In this document: piece after piece, positions 19,818-30,071 of the stretch | Layout: every line of letters starts with the position of its first letter | Numbering within the stretch: position 1 is the stretch's first letter | Assembly: GCA_945878995.1 (NCBI GenBank) | Contig: CAMCUN010000003.1 | Coordinates: 43,007 to 107,006 of the forward strand | Source: Polaromonas sp. YR568 | GTDB taxonomy: Bacteria; Pseudomonadota; Gammaproteobacteria; Burkholderiales; Burkholderiaceae_C | Reading direction: 5' to 3' | Length of the DNA stretch: 64,000 nt | The notes under the pieces: model-generated | What the model was told of the DNA's origin: nothing | Databases searched by the model: none | Seen by the model: the letters and a program-made list of their open reading frames with translations, nothing else | Translations under genes and position numbers: made by a program

Positions 19818-19970
19818 GGTCCCACCCTCCCCTTGGATTCGCAGTTTAGGAGCGAGTCTGGCCGGGCAGGGCCTTGGGGCGGGCGCATGACTAAGTTTGA
19901 CATTGGCCAGGGCCGCGTGCGGAGCCTGCTCTTTGCGAGGAAAATAGCTCTTTTGAATTTCAGCCCCACC

Positions 19971-20504
19971 ATGAGCCCATTGACTATTCTTCGTTACCCC
20001 GACCCGCGCCTGCACACCGTCGCCAAGCCGGTGGCGAGCGTGGATGAGCGCATACGCGCGCTGGCGGCCCAGATGCTTCAGACCATGTACGAGGCCCAGG
20101 GCATAGGCTTGGCCGCCACACAGGTAGATGTGCATGAGCGGCTGATCGTGATCGACACCAGCGAGGAACACGACCAGCCGCTGGTGCTGATCAACCCTGA
20201 AATTGTCTGGGCCAGCGAGGACAAGCGCGTGGGTGAAGAAGGCTGCCTGTCGGTGCCCGGCATTTACGACGGCGTCAAACGCTCGACCTCGGTGACCGTG
20301 CAAGCCCTGGACCTGGACGGGAAGCTGCAAACCCACACCGCCGAGGGCATGCTGGCCGTGTGCATCCAGCACGAGATGGACCACCTGATGGGCAAGGTCT
20401 TTGTGGAGTACCTGTCCCCGCTCAAGCGCAACCGCATCAAGACCAAGCTGGTCAAGCAGCAGCGCGACGACGAGCGCTACGCCGACCAGCCCACCGTGCG
20501 CTGA
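19971..20504 (+). CDS. def: Peptide deformylase
   Basis: The 177-residue metalloenzyme removes the formyl group from nascent proteins. All three metal-site motifs are present: [17 protein letters not shown] and QHEMDHLMG (HExxH). The length is normal. ATG 19971 starts the standard N-terminus ([13 protein letters not shown]); the longer open frame upstream is non-coding. A LysE-type exporter gene follows after 5 bp and fmt comes next, so the two halves of the formyl cycle are in one operon split by an exporter. Confidence 0.96.
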   Translation: MSPLTILRYPDPRLHTVAKPVASVDERIRALAAQMLQTMYEAQGIGLAATQVDVHERLIVIDTSEEHDQPLVLINPEIVWASEDKRVGEEGCLSVPGIYDGVKRSTSVTVQALDLDGKLQTHTAEGMLAVCIQHEMDHLMGKVFVEYLSPLKRNRIKTKLVKQQRDDERYADQPTVR

Positions 20505-20509
20505 GCGGC

Positions 20510-21136
20510 ATGCTCAGCCCCGAGCAGCTGCTGGCTTTCTTGCTGGTGGCGCTGGCCATCACCGCCTCCCCCGGCCCCGACAACCTGATGGTCTTGGGCA
20601 TGGGCATGTCCAAAGGGCGCAAGCCGGGCATGGCCTTTGGCCTGGGCTGCGCGCTCGGCTGCTTGAGCCACACGGCGCTGGCCGTGGCCGGGGTGAGCGC
20701 GCTGGTGGCGGCCTCGCCCACGGCCTTGACCGTGCTGCGCTGGGCAGGCGGGCTCTACCTGGTGTGGCTGGGCGTGCAAAGCCTGCGCAGCCAAGGCGGC
20801 GCGCGCGCGCGCACAGACACCAGCGCCGAGCACAGCTTGCGAGCCTTGTTTTTGCGCGGCATGTTGGCCAACGCCATCAACCCCAAGGTGGTGATGTTTT
20901 TCTTGGCTTTTTTGCCGCAGTTTGTGCAGCCCGCCCAAGGCCAGGTGGGCCTGCAACTGGCCGTGCTGGGTGTGGTGTTCACCGCGCAGGCGGCCGTATT
21001 GTTTGGCCTCTTGGGCTATTTTGCGGGTACTGTGGGCGGCTGGCTGAACCAGCGCCCGCAGGCCGGGCTGTGGCTGGACCGGCTGGCCGGGCTGGTCTTT
21101 ATAGGCCTGGGCCTGCGGCTGATGCTGGCGCGCTGA
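20510..21136 (+). CDS. LysE/RhtB family amino-acid exporter
   Basis: The 208-residue inner-membrane protein has about six hydrophobic segments and the family signature [12 protein letters not shown] near the N-terminus (about residues 17-28). Members export amino acids or related compounds such as homoserine or threonine. The substrate is not evident here. It begins 5 bp after def and ends 44 bp before fmt, so it is part of that operon. ATG 20510 is the first plausible start, because earlier codons overlap def in another frame. Confidence 0.9.
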   Translation: MLSPEQLLAFLLVALAITASPGPDNLMVLGMGMSKGRKPGMAFGLGCALGCLSHTALAVAGVSALVAASPTALTVLRWAGGLYLVWLGVQSLRSQGGARARTDTSAEHSLRALFLRGMLANAINPKVVMFFLAFLPQFVQPAQGQVGLQLAVLGVVFTAQAAVLFGLLGYFAGTVGGWLNQRPQAGLWLDRLAGLVFIGLGLRLMLAR

Positions 21137-21180
21137 GCGGGCCAACACGCCATTTGAATGAGCTTGATCAGGTAATTTTT

Positions 21181-22146
21181 ATGCGCATTGTGTTTGCCGG
21201 TACCCCCGAATTTGCCAAGGTCGCCCTCGCCCGCCTGCATGGCGCAGGCGTGGAGATCGCCCTGGTGATGAGCCAGCCCGACCGCCCCGCCGGCCGCGGC
21301 ATGAAGCTGCAAGCCTCGCCCGTCAAGCAGTTCGCGCTGGACCACGGCATGGCCGTGGCGCAGCCGCGCAGCCTCAAACTCGACGGTAAATACCCTGAAG
21401 ACGCCGCCGCCGCACAAGACACCTTGCGGGCCGTGCAGGCCGACGCCATGGTGGTGGCCGCCTACGGCCTGATCCTGCCGGCCTGGACGCTGGCCCTGCC
21501 CCGCCTGGGCTGCATCAACATCCACGCTTCACTGCTGCCGCGCTGGCGGGGGGCGGCGCCCATACACCGCGCCATCGAGGCGGGCGACACGGACACCGGC
21601 GTGACCATCATGCAAATGGACGCGGGCCTGGACACCGGTGACATGCTGCTGGTGCAGGCTCTGCCCATCAGTGCCCAAGACCACACGGGCAGCTTGCACG
21701 ACAAGCTGGCCGAGTTGGGCGGGGCGCTGATGGTGGAGGCTTTGCAGCGCTTGGGGCAAGGCGCTTTGCCGCGCACCCCCCAGCCCGCAGAAGGCGTGAG
21801 CTACGCCGCCAAGATCGACAAGGCCGAGGCCGCACTGGACTGGCTGGCGCCTGCGGCCTGGCTGGAGCGGCGCATCCGGGCATTTCAACCGGCACCCGGG
21901 GCCTCGGCCGTGATTCAGGGCCAGGCCCTCAAAATTTGGCGCGCCTCGGTGTGGCCGCATCAAGACGCAGCACCCGGCACGGTGCTGGCCGCCAGCGCTC
22001 AGGGCGTGGACGTGGCCACAGGCCAGGGTGTGCTGCGCCTGCACCGCCTGCAAAAAGCCGGCGGCAAGCCGCTGGAGGCGGGCGAGTTTTTGCGGGGCTT
22101 TGCGCTGCAAGTGGGCCTGCAGTTCGAACCCAAGGCCGCGGCATGA
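21181..22146 (+). CDS. fmt: Methionyl-tRNA formyltransferase
   Basis: The 321-residue enzyme formylates initiator Met-tRNA from 10-formyltetrahydrofolate. It shows the N-terminal FAGTPEFA motif, the catalytic stretch [18 protein letters not shown] (Asn/His, with Asp in [10 protein letters not shown]) and the C-terminal OB-like tRNA-binding domain. The ATG at 21181 gives the standard start [10 protein letters not shown]. The last codons overlap the start of azlC (ATGA), so this and the branched-chain amino-acid exporter genes are coupled. Confidence 0.97.
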   Translation: MRIVFAGTPEFAKVALARLHGAGVEIALVMSQPDRPAGRGMKLQASPVKQFALDHGMAVAQPRSLKLDGKYPEDAAAAQDTLRAVQADAMVVAAYGLILPAWTLALPRLGCINIHASLLPRWRGAAPIHRAIEAGDTDTGVTIMQMDAGLDTGDMLLVQALPISAQDHTGSLHDKLAELGGALMVEALQRLGQGALPRTPQPAEGVSYAAKIDKAEAALDWLAPAAWLERRIRAFQPAPGASAVIQGQALKIWRASVWPHQDAAPGTVLAASAQGVDVATGQGVLRLHRLQKAGGKPLEAGEFLRGFALQVGLQFEPKAAA

Positions 22147-22892
22147 AGCCCTTGCAGCGCTTCATGCGCTTGTGGCGAGACGCCGAATTTCGCGCCGGTG
22201 CGCGCGACATGTCCAGCGTCGCCCCGGGCTTGGCGTCCTGGGGCCTGATGACGGGCGTGGCCATGGCCAACTCGGGCATGAGCACGGTAGAGGTGCTGCT
22301 GATGGGCGTGCTGGTCTATGCCGGCAGCTCGCAACTGGCCGCCCTGCCGCTGATTGCAGCGGGCGCGCCTTTGTGGGTAGTGCTGGCCACGGCGTTTTGC
22401 GTGAACCTGCGCTTTGTGGTGTTCAGCGCCCACCTGCGCGACTACATGATGCACCTGAGCTTGCCGCAGCGGCTGTGGCGCGGCTACCTCACCACCGACC
22501 TGACGTATGTGCTGTTCGTCAAGCGCCACCCCCAGCCGGGCGAAGACGCGGACCATCGCCAACAGCAAATGAGGTATTTGGTCGGCAGCTGTGCATTGGG
22601 TTGGGTCAGCTGGATCACACTGTCCTTGGTGGGCATTGCGTTTGCCCATGCCATCCCGCCAGCCTGGGGCCTGGGCTTTGCAGGCATTTTGGCGCTGCTG
22701 GGCATTTTGTGTTCGCTGGTCAGCACCAAGCTGCGCGCGCTGTCGGCAGTGGTGGCCGGCACGGCCGCGGTGGCCGCTTTTGCCCTGCCGCTCAAGCTCA
22801 ACATTCTGGTGGGCATTGCAGCCGCTGTCTGCGTGTGCATGCTGCTGGAAAAAACCGCCAGCCTGGCGCCCACCGCCAAAGCGCAAGAATAA
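22143..22892 (+). CDS. azlC: AzlC family branched-chain amino-acid exporter, large subunit
   Basis: The 249-residue membrane protein carries the AzlC features: [21 protein letters not shown] at the N-terminus (first half), [13 protein letters not shown] and [15 protein letters not shown]. With AzlD (BrnE) it forms a two-part exporter of branched-chain amino acids or related compounds. Its start overlaps the fmt stop. The small subunit is encoded 10 bp downstream. Confidence 0.9.
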   Translation: MKPLQRFMRLWRDAEFRAGARDMSSVAPGLASWGLMTGVAMANSGMSTVEVLLMGVLVYAGSSQLAALPLIAAGAPLWVVLATAFCVNLRFVVFSAHLRDYMMHLSLPQRLWRGYLTTDLTYVLFVKRHPQPGEDADHRQQQMRYLVGSCALGWVSWITLSLVGIAFAHAIPPAWGLGFAGILALLGILCSLVSTKLRALSAVVAGTAAVAAFALPLKLNILVGIAAAVCVCMLLEKTASLAPTAKAQE

Positions 22893-22902
22893 AAGGGCCG
22901 CC

Positions 22903-23241
22903 ATGCAGTCAGACACCGACCTTTGGACCGTGATCACCATCTTCGCGATGGTGGCGTGCACGGTCGTCACCCGCAGTTTTTTCTTCATCTCCAGCAAACC
23001 GTGGCCCATGCCCTCCTGGCTCAAGCGCGGGCTGAATTACGCACCGATTGCCGCGCTGGCCTCGGTGATCATCCCCGAGATGGTCATGAGCCAAGGCCAG
23101 CTCATAGGCACTTGGCAAGATGCACGGCTGTTTGCGGTGTTGGCGGGTGTGGCTTGGTATCACTTCAAACGCGGCATCTTTGGCACCATCGTCTGCGGCA
23201 TGGCGGCTTACTTGCCGTTGCACGTGGGTCTGGGCTGGTGA
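22903..23241 (+). CDS. azlD: AzlD family exporter small subunit
   Basis: The 112-residue protein has about four hydrophobic helices and is typical in size and position for AzlD (BrnE). Landmarks are VVTRSFFFI, LNYAPIAALASVIIPEM and the C-terminal PLHVGLGW. It starts at ATG 22903, 10 bp after azlC. It is the last gene of the def-lysE-fmt-azlCD run; pgk downstream has its own promoter-like sequence. Confidence 0.88.
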   Translation: MQSDTDLWTVITIFAMVACTVVTRSFFFISSKPWPMPSWLKRGLNYAPIAALASVIIPEMVMSQGQLIGTWQDARLFAVLAGVAWYHFKRGIFGTIVCGMAAYLPLHVGLGW

Positions 23242-23325
23242 GGGTCTGCCAATCGTTCATGGCCCTGACCTGCGGCCTCAAGCCTGCACACTGTGCGCGC
23301 TCTGAAAACGCACACCGTAGCCAGT

Positions 23326-23353
23326 TTGTAACCAGTACACCGCCTCCTACAAT
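23326..23353 (+). promoter_or_regulatory. Sigma-70-type promoter for pgk
   Basis: TTGTAA (23326-23331) and TACAAT (23348-23353) are separated by 16 bp. Five of six bases match the -10 consensus. It lies about 100 bp upstream of the pgk start in the gap after azlD. Confidence 0.6.
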
Positions 23354-23450
23354 CGCAACCCGTTTGCCTTGCACGGCCTTGTGAACCGTGCTCATGGCTG
23401 GCCTCGCCCCTCTTTTCAAACGAGCTGACTTGCCCTCAGCCCCGCTTTCC

Positions 23451-24644
23451 ATGAACTTCATCCGCTTTTCCGATCTGTGCGCCCAAGGCCGTGTGCAAGG
23501 CCAGCGCGTTTTCATTCGTGCCGACCTGAACGTGCCCCAAGACGATGCCGGGCAGATCACCGAAGACACCCGCATACGCGCCTCGCTGGCCTGCATCCGC
23601 TTGGCGCTGGACGCGGGCGCTGCCGTCATGGTCACCTCGCACCTGGGCCGGCCCACAGAAGGGCAGTTCAAACCCGAAGACTCGCTGGCCCCAGTGGCGG
23701 CGCGTCTTGGTGAGCTCTTGGGCCGCCCCGTGCCGCTGGTGTCCCACTGGTTAAACGGCGTGGAGGTCCAGCCTGGCCAGATGGTGCTGCTGGAGAACTG
23801 CAGGCTCAACCCGGGCGAGAAGAAAAACAACACCGAGTTGGCCCAAAAAATGGCCCGCTTGTGCGACATTTTTGTGCACGACGCTTTTGGCACGGCGCAC
23901 CGCGCCGAAGCCTCCACCTACGGCATTGCGCAGTTTGCCAAGGTGGCTTGCGCCGGCCCGCTGCTGGCCGCAGAAATGGACGCCATCGCCCAGGCCCTGG
24001 CCGCACCCAAGCGCCCGCTGGTGGCCATCGTGGCGGGGAGCAAGGTGTCCACCAAGCTCAGCATTTTGGAGGCGCTGGCCAAGAACGTGGACCAGCTGAT
24101 TGTGGGCGGTGGCATTGCCAATACCTTCATGCTGGCCGCCGGCCTGCCCATTGGCAAAAGCCTGGCCGAGGCCGACCTGGTGGGCCAAGCCCAGGCGGTG
24201 ATCGCGGCCATGAAAGCGCGCGGCGCCGAGGTGCCCATTCCCACCGACGTGGTGGTGGCCAAGCGCTTCGCGGCCGACGCACCAGCCACCATCAAAAAGG
24301 CCAGCGAGGTGGAGAGCGACGACCTGATTTTGGACATAGGCCCCGAGACCACCGCCCGCCTGGCCGCGCAGCTCATGGCGGCCGGCACCATCGTCTGGAA
24401 CGGCCCGGTGGGCGTGTTTGAGTTCGATGCCTTTGCCCAAGGCACAGAAGGCATTGCCCGCGCCATTGCGGCAAGCCCCGCCTTTTCAATCGCAGGCGGC
24501 GGCGACACCCTGGCCGCCATTGCCAAGTACGGCATTGAAAAACAGGTGGGCTACATCTCCACCGGCGGCGGCGCCTTCTTGGAGGTGCTGGAAGGCAAAA
24601 CCCTGCCGGCCTTTGAGATTTTGCAAAAGCGGGCGGCGGGCTGA
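23451..24644 (+). CDS. pgk: Phosphoglycerate kinase
   Basis: The 397-residue glycolytic/gluconeogenic enzyme transfers phosphate between 1,3-bisphosphoglycerate and ADP. It has the substrate-binding N-domain ([45 protein letters not shown]), the hinge and the nucleotide-binding C-domain ([45 protein letters not shown]). ATG 23451 gives the family N-terminus. The 3' end meets the convergent DinB gene; a GC-rich hairpin with 7-bp arms (24661-24685) lies over that junction, without a T-run. Confidence 0.97.
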   Translation: MNFIRFSDLCAQGRVQGQRVFIRADLNVPQDDAGQITEDTRIRASLACIRLALDAGAAVMVTSHLGRPTEGQFKPEDSLAPVAARLGELLGRPVPLVSHWLNGVEVQPGQMVLLENCRLNPGEKKNNTELAQKMARLCDIFVHDAFGTAHRAEASTYGIAQFAKVACAGPLLAAEMDAIAQALAAPKRPLVAIVAGSKVSTKLSILEALAKNVDQLIVGGGIANTFMLAAGLPIGKSLAEADLVGQAQAVIAAMKARGAEVPIPTDVVVAKRFAADAPATIKKASEVESDDLILDIGPETTARLAAQLMAAGTIVWNGPVGVFEFDAFAQGTEGIARAIAASPAFSIAGGGDTLAAIAKYGIEKQVGYISTGGGAFLEVLEGKTLPAFEILQKRAAG

Positions 24645-24672
24645 TCTGGCAGGCAAGCTCGCCCGGCATCCC

Positions 24673-25221
24673 TCACAAGCCGGGCGGCAGGGCACTTTCT
24701 GGAATCAGAGCCAGCAAATCGGTCACCCCCACATCCACGCCAGCTTGATGCAGCAGCGTCGTGACCTGGCCCCGGTGGTGCGTCTGGTGGTTGAAAAAAT
24801 GCTGGAGCAGCGGGCCAAATTCTTTGCAAAAAGAGGCGCCCGCCATGCTGCTGTAGGGAAGGGCCACGGCAAGGTGTTCGGGCCTGATCTCGGCCACCCA
24901 CTGGACCATGAGTTCATCCAGCCGCCGCCGGTAGTCTGCCAGCCCAGCCAGGTCGGACGAGAGGAACTGCCGCAAAGAATCAGGCCGCTTGAATTCAGAC
25001 AGGGCCGCCAGCGCCTCAAACCCATGCGGGTGCTGCGCAAATCGATGCAGCCACACGGTATCGCCCACGGCAAGGTGGTTGAGCGTGCCCAGAATAGAGC
25101 CGAAGAAAGCGCCCTTGTCAGCCAGCAGCGTGGCCGCATCGAGCTGCGCCGCCGCTTCAAAAATGCGCTGATTCATCCAGCGGCTGTATTGCGACATCAG
25201 GACGGCGGTTTGAGGGGTCAT
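24673..25221 (-). CDS. DinB family protein
   Basis: The 182-residue all-helical protein has the DinB-fold pattern of three His metal ligands: His in [12 protein letters not shown] near residue 49, and the pair in [12 protein letters not shown] near residues 142-146. Such proteins form four-helix bundles related to mycothiol-dependent enzymes. Most have no known substrate, and the name comes from a damage-induced Bacillus gene. It is convergent with pgk and precedes nothing obviously related. Confidence 0.85.
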   Translation of the reverse strand: MTPQTAVLMSQYSRWMNQRIFEAAAQLDAATLLADKGAFFGSILGTLNHLAVGDTVWLHRFAQHPHGFEALAALSEFKRPDSLRQFLSSDLAGLADYRRRLDELMVQWVAEIRPEHLAVALPYSSMAGASFCKEFGPLLQHFFNHQTHHRGQVTTLLHQAGVDVGVTDLLALIPESALPPGL

Positions 25222-25253
25222 GGGCGGGCGACTGCAAGGCGAAGGTTCAGAAT

Positions 25254-25586
25254 TTATACCGCAAGGCGACTCGCAAGTGCTTCAGCAGCCAGGGCATTGA
25301 TGCTCTTGCCCTCGGCCTGTGCCGCAATGGCCAGGCGCTCGTGAAGCTCGGGCGGGATGCGTAAATTGAACTTACCCGAGTAATTTCGGCGCGGCTCAAT
25401 GCCTTTCTCGTGGCAAACCGCCAGGTACACGGCCAGCGATTGCTTGAATTCCTGGCGAAGTTCCTTGGGGTTTTTGCCATAGAAATCAGCACCTCCATGG
25501 AGTCCAAGAATCTCACCGCGAAACATGTCGGTCTCGGGGTCATAGTCAATCCGTGCGATGTATCCGCCAACAGTCATGACACTCAT
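25254..25586 (-). CDS. hicB: HicB family antitoxin
   Basis: The 110-residue protein has an N-terminal HicB partial RNase-H-like fold (YIARIDYDPETDMFRGEI, LHGGADFYGK) and a C-terminal ribbon-helix-helix DNA-binding part (KFNLRIPPELHERLAIAAQA, GKSINALAAEALASRL). It looks complete. In the usual order hicA precedes hicB; here only the 3' half of hicA remains upstream, and it overlaps hicB by 4 bp. A second in-frame ATG (25577) could also serve as start. Confidence 0.85.
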   Translation of the reverse strand: MSVMTVGGYIARIDYDPETDMFRGEILGLHGGADFYGKNPKELRQEFKQSLAVYLAVCHEKGIEPRRNYSGKFNLRIPPELHERLAIAAQAEGKSINALAAEALASRLAV

Positions 25587-25717
25587 GGTTTTACTCCGTG
25601 CTGCTCAAGCCACCTTCTGACAGAAACCACAGCGCCCTTGTCCGTCTGTGGCAAAGGATGGGGCCGGTGAAACACACGCACCTCACGGAACAGGTAGATC
25701 GCCACACGGCTGCCCTC
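25583..25717 (-). pseudogene. hicA: hicA toxin remnant (C-terminal half only)
   Basis: In frame just ahead of hicB, 44 codons read EGSRVAIYLFREVRVFHRPH and continue through TDKGAVVSVRRWLEQHGVKP to a stop that overlaps the hicB start by ATGA. This is the C-terminal half of a HicA-like mRNA interferase. The usual N-terminal alpha-beta part is absent: the codon before the stretch is TGA, and the sequence further upstream (to 25857) shows no match in any frame. The toxin is therefore truncated at its 5' end and presumably inactive, while the antitoxin persists. Confidence 0.65.
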
Positions 25718-25857
25718 TCATAAGTTTATGGCTGAGCCATACCCGCCCACCGCGCCTAGCCAGGCAATGACGATGTTTAACTTTGCGCAGCCCATCGCGC
25801 AGGACCAGTCGCCCACAAAGCCATCAAACCCGAGCGGGCTGCGCAGCGTCCAGGTCC

Positions 25858-26394
25858 TTAAAAACTCGACCCCGGCGTGGCCAAAAATGCCAATTCTTCG
25901 GGCGTAGAGCTTCTGCCCAAGATCTGATTGCGGTGCGGGTAGCGGCCAAAGCGGTCGATGATGTCTTTGTGCCTGAGTTCGAAGCGGTGGCTTTCTTCAG
26001 AGGCGCGCGCCTTGAACAGCTCAGCGGCCACCGCATGGATGCGCGGCGATTCGCTGTGCATGTAAGGAATGTACAAAAAGGCACGCTCGGCCTCGCTCAA
26101 GGCCAGGTCGTCGCCGGCCGCCACCGCCGTCTGGGCCAAGGCCAGGGCCAGCGGGTCGGCTTCGAAGGCGCGGGGATCGCCCCGGTAGATGTTTCTAGAA
26201 AACTGGTCGAGCACGATGACTTCGGCCAGGCGCCCGCGCGGGTCGGTGCGCCATTCGTACAGCTCGGCCTTGCAAGATCGCTGGTGCAGCTGGCCAAAGC
26301 GCGCGGCGATCAGGCGGTCCAAAGCGGGGTCCACCTTCCACCATTGGGCGGGGGTGATGTCGTGAAACCAGAACTGCAGGACGGCTAGATGCAT
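25858..26394 (-). CDS. DUF924 family protein
   Basis: The 178-residue protein matches the DUF924 pattern: VLQFWFHDITPAQWW near the start, EVIVLDQFSRNIYRGDPRAF in the middle, and YIPYMHSES followed by HKDIIDRFGRYPHRNQILGR near the end. The fold is helical and TPR-like; no function is established. The ATG at 26394 gives the family N-terminus, and the longer frame upstream (to 26673) looks non-coding. The 130 bp between it and the hicA remnant contain nothing I can recognise. Confidence 0.85.
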   Translation of the reverse strand: MHLAVLQFWFHDITPAQWWKVDPALDRLIAARFGQLHQRSCKAELYEWRTDPRGRLAEVIVLDQFSRNIYRGDPRAFEADPLALALAQTAVAAGDDLALSEAERAFLYIPYMHSESPRIHAVAAELFKARASEESHRFELRHKDIIDRFGRYPHRNQILGRSSTPEELAFLATPGSSF

Positions 26395-26639
26395 TTTTTG
26401 GAGCGCTTGTTGGCTGTGCGCATGATCGCATCCATGGGCATGGCTTGCCCAAACGCCAGCGGGAAGCGGCCATACCAAGCCCATGCGCGCCCTTGCTTCA
26501 CGGGACACGCTTGACGCAAATGATTCACTTTTCTCTGCTCCTGTGAGGGCTTGGGCTCTTAAGTTTTTTTCATCCGGTGAAGATGCCCCTTGGCGAGGGG
26601 ACCACTTGGGTGTTCGTCGACCCCACAAGGAGTGAAACC

Positions 26640-26873
26640 ATGTCACATTCTCTAACCCTGACCCGCCTCGCACGCACTGCTGCGCTGGCGGTGACCGCCA
26701 GCGCCCTGGCCGCTTGCGCCGGCATGACGCAACAAGAGAAAAACACCGCCATTGGCGCCGGGGTGGGCGCCATAGGGGGCTCGGTGCTCACGGGCGGCAG
26801 CGCGGCCGGAGCCTTAGGCGGTGCGGCCGTCGGTGGTGTGATTGGGCACGAAGTCGACAAGCTCAAAAAGTGA
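26640..26873 (+). CDS. Glycine-zipper outer-membrane lipoprotein
   Basis: The 77-residue protein has a lipoprotein signal (LAACAG, Cys about residue 27) followed by a glycine-zipper segment of alternating Gly/Ala (GAGVGAIGGSVLTGG ... GGAAVGGVIGHE). Such small proteins resemble OsmB/SlyB-type envelope stress lipoproteins. A good ribosome site (AAGGAG) lies 7 bp before the ATG. The 245 bp upstream, between it and the divergent DUF924 gene, hold no other gene. A small membrane protein follows after 9 bp. Confidence 0.8.
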   Translation: MSHSLTLTRLARTAALAVTASALAACAGMTQQEKNTAIGAGVGAIGGSVLTGGSAAGALGGAAVGGVIGHEVDKLKK

Positions 26874-26882
26874 GCGAGCAAC

Positions 26883-27029
26883 ATGCTTGAAACACTGGCT
26901 GTCGCCCTGGTTTTGCTGCGGCTTTTGGGCCTGGTGTCGGCCTACACCTTGGGCGACCTGATTCACCTGCTTTTGGTGATCGCGGTCTTGGTGGTCTTGG
27001 TCAGGGTGATTCAGGGCAAACGGCTTTGA
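26883..27029 (+). CDS. Lmo0937-type small membrane protein (48 aa)
   Basis: The 48-residue protein begins MLETLAVALVLLRLLGLVSA and continues through YTLGDLIHLLLVIAVLVVLV to RVIQGKRL. Two short hydrophobic helices with a central Gly and the terminal RVIQG motif match the Lmo0937-like family of tiny membrane proteins, often found near stress lipoproteins. It lies 9 bp after the glycine-zipper lipoprotein, so the two are probably expressed together. Function is unknown. Confidence 0.75.
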   Translation: MLETLAVALVLLRLLGLVSAYTLGDLIHLLLVIAVLVVLVRVIQGKRL

Positions 27030-27149
27030 GCCCACGGCGGCAGCTGTGGATGAGGGCCATGACTCAGAAATTCGCAGTAACACTCTGGTAACACCTGGCA
27101 AGACCGTGTGTGAGAATCAGAAGGCTTTAGCCCTTCAGGAGACTCTTTC

Positions 27150-28583
27150 ATGCCCAGCCGCGCCACCAAGATTGTTGCCACCTTGGGCCCTGCCAGCAGC
27201 GATCCCGCGCTGCTGGAAAAAATGATCATGGCGGGCGTGAACGTGGTGCGCCTGAACTTCAGCCACGGCAAAGCCGAAGACCATATTCAGCGCGCCCAAC
27301 TGGTGCGCGAGGCGGCTGCCCGCGCAGGCCGCGAGGTGGCCATCATGGCCGACCTTCAAGGCCCCAAAATCCGCGTCGGCAAATTCGCCGAGGGCAAGGT
27401 GATGCTCGAGCCAGGTGCCAAATTCATCTTGGACGCCTCGCGCGAGGCGCCTGGCGACATCAAGGGCGTGGGCCTGGACTACAAAGAGCTGCCGCGCGAT
27501 GTGAAGGCAGGCGATCTGCTGCTGCTCAACGACGGGCTGATTGTGCTTACCGTCGACGCGGTGCGCGGCGAAGAGGTGATCACCACCGTCAAGCTCGGCG
27601 GCGAGCTGTCCAACAACAAGGGCATCAACAAGCAAGGCGGCGGCCTGACCGCGCCCGCGCTCACGGCCAAAGACATGGAGGACATCAAAACCGCCATGGC
27701 TTTTCAGGCCGACTACGTGGCCGTGAGTTTTCCGAAAAACGCCACCGACATGGAAATGGCGCGCCAGCTGTGCAACGTGGCCGCCGCGCCCTACAAACAC
27801 AAGCCCGGGCTGATCGCCAAAATTGAGCGCGCCGAGGCCATTCCCAAACTGGAAGAAATCCTGCGCGTGAGCGACGGCATCATGGTCGCGCGCGGCGACT
27901 TGGCCGTTGAGGTGGGCAATGCCGCCGTGCCAGCGCTGCAAAAACTCATGATCAAAATGGCGCGTGCGGCCGACAAGGTGGTGATCACGGCCACGCAAAT
28001 GATGGAGAGCATGATCGTCAACCCCGTGCCCACCCGCGCCGAGGTGAGCGACGTGGCCAACGCCGTGCTCGACGGCACCGACGCCGTGATGCTCAGCGCC
28101 GAAACCGCCGCCGGCCGCTACCCCCTGGAAACCGTGGAAGAAATGGCCAAGATCTGCCTGGAGGCTGAAAAAGCCGAGTACCGCGAGGTGGAAAGCGACT
28201 TCAAGGGCAAGGCCTTCACGCGCATTGACCAGTCGATCGCCATGGGCGCCTTGTTCACGGCCCAGCACCTGGGCGCCAAAGCCATTGTGGCCCTCACCGA
28301 CAGCGGCTCCACCGCCCTGTGGATGAGCCGGCACAACATCAGTGTGCCCATCTACGCCCTGACCCCCAAGCTGGCCACCCAACGCCGCATGGCGCTTTAC
28401 CGCAACGTGCGGCCGCTGCTGATGGACACCTCGGTCGACCGCGACACCGCCCTGGAGCAAGCCGAAGGCCACCTGCTGCGCCGCTCCATTGTGCAAAGCG
28501 GCGATGTCTACGCCATCACCTGCGGCGAGCCCATGGGCGCGCCTGGGGGCACCAACATGCTCAAAATCTGCCAGGTGGCTTAA
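27150..28583 (+). CDS. pyk: Pyruvate kinase
   Basis: The 477-residue enzyme catalyses the last ATP-forming step of glycolysis. It has the beta/alpha barrel with KIVATLGPAS at the N-terminus, MADLQGPKIRVG, the catalytic LIAKIERAEAI (Lys) and the metal site MVARGDLAVEVG, then ATQMMESM and a C-terminal domain ending in PGGTNMLKI. A clear ribosome site (GGAG) precedes the ATG. Length is normal for the type found in proteobacteria. Confidence 0.97.
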   Translation: MPSRATKIVATLGPASSDPALLEKMIMAGVNVVRLNFSHGKAEDHIQRAQLVREAAARAGREVAIMADLQGPKIRVGKFAEGKVMLEPGAKFILDASREAPGDIKGVGLDYKELPRDVKAGDLLLLNDGLIVLTVDAVRGEEVITTVKLGGELSNNKGINKQGGGLTAPALTAKDMEDIKTAMAFQADYVAVSFPKNATDMEMARQLCNVAAAPYKHKPGLIAKIERAEAIPKLEEILRVSDGIMVARGDLAVEVGNAAVPALQKLMIKMARAADKVVITATQMMESMIVNPVPTRAEVSDVANAVLDGTDAVMLSAETAAGRYPLETVEEMAKICLEAEKAEYREVESDFKGKAFTRIDQSIAMGALFTAQHLGAKAIVALTDSGSTALWMSRHNISVPIYALTPKLATQRRMALYRNVRPLLMDTSVDRDTALEQAEGHLLRRSIVQSGDVYAITCGEPMGAPGGTNMLKICQVA

Positions 28584-28623
28584 AAGGCCGTGGCCTTGCG
28601 CCTGCTTAGGCATCATCGGGCGC

Positions 28624-28758
28624 ATGCGCTGGGACGGCATGAACAACTTCATCAAAGGCAAAGACCTCTACAAGGTCAAGCAGGTCAACAACGGCAAATG
28701 GCAGGTGGTCTGGCCGCCGGAGTTTGCCGCGCCTGGCGCGCGCGTGTTGGGCGGCTGA
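28624..28758 (+). CDS. Short ORF (44 aa) or gene fragment, unknown
   Basis: The 44-codon ORF begins MRWDGMNNFIKGKDLYKVKQ and ends in WPPEFAAPGARVLGG. Composition is protein-like and unlike the surrounding frame noise. The sequence recalls the extreme C-terminal tails of ABC-transporter substrate-binding proteins, but that is a recollection and I cannot check it. It has no good ribosome site, and its frame continues upstream without a start of its own. It is followed by an intrinsic terminator at 28779. It could be a small gene or the relic of a deleted gene between pyk and hemB. Confidence 0.4.
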   Translation: MRWDGMNNFIKGKDLYKVKQVNNGKWQVVWPPEFAAPGARVLGG

Positions 28759-28778
28759 CCCTGTAGCCTGCCTGGCCC

Positions 28779-28808
28779 AGCCCCCGCCGTCGGCCGGGGG
28801 CTTTTTTT
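28779..28808 (+). terminator. Intrinsic terminator after pyk and the short ORF
   Basis: The stem AGCCCCC (28779-28785) / GGGGGCT (28796-28802), with a further inner pairing GCC/GGC, is followed by TTTTTTT. It closes transcription of the pyk region. Confidence 0.85.
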
Positions 28809-28834
28809 CGTCCGAACACAGCCAAACAGCAGCC

Positions 28835-28869
28835 AAAAAAAACCCGGCCAGACACGAAGTCCGCCGGGT
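28835..28869 (-). terminator. Minus-strand intrinsic terminator without an upstream gene
   Basis: Read on the minus strand, ACCCGGC (28869-28863) and GCCGGGT (28848-28842) form a 7-bp stem with a 14-nt loop and run into eight T residues (28842-28835). No minus-strand gene ends here. The nearest gene to the right, hemB, is on the plus strand. The T-run is only on this strand, so the direction is clear. Confidence 0.75.
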
Positions 28870-30055
<1,186 letters not shown>

Positions 30056-30071
30056 GGCGGGCACGGCCCCC

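Noticed and set aside
24661..24685. GC-rich hairpin over the pgk/DinB junction as a terminator
   Set aside because: GCCCGGC/GCCGGGC is perfect but no T-run follows on either strand, so it was not called a terminator.
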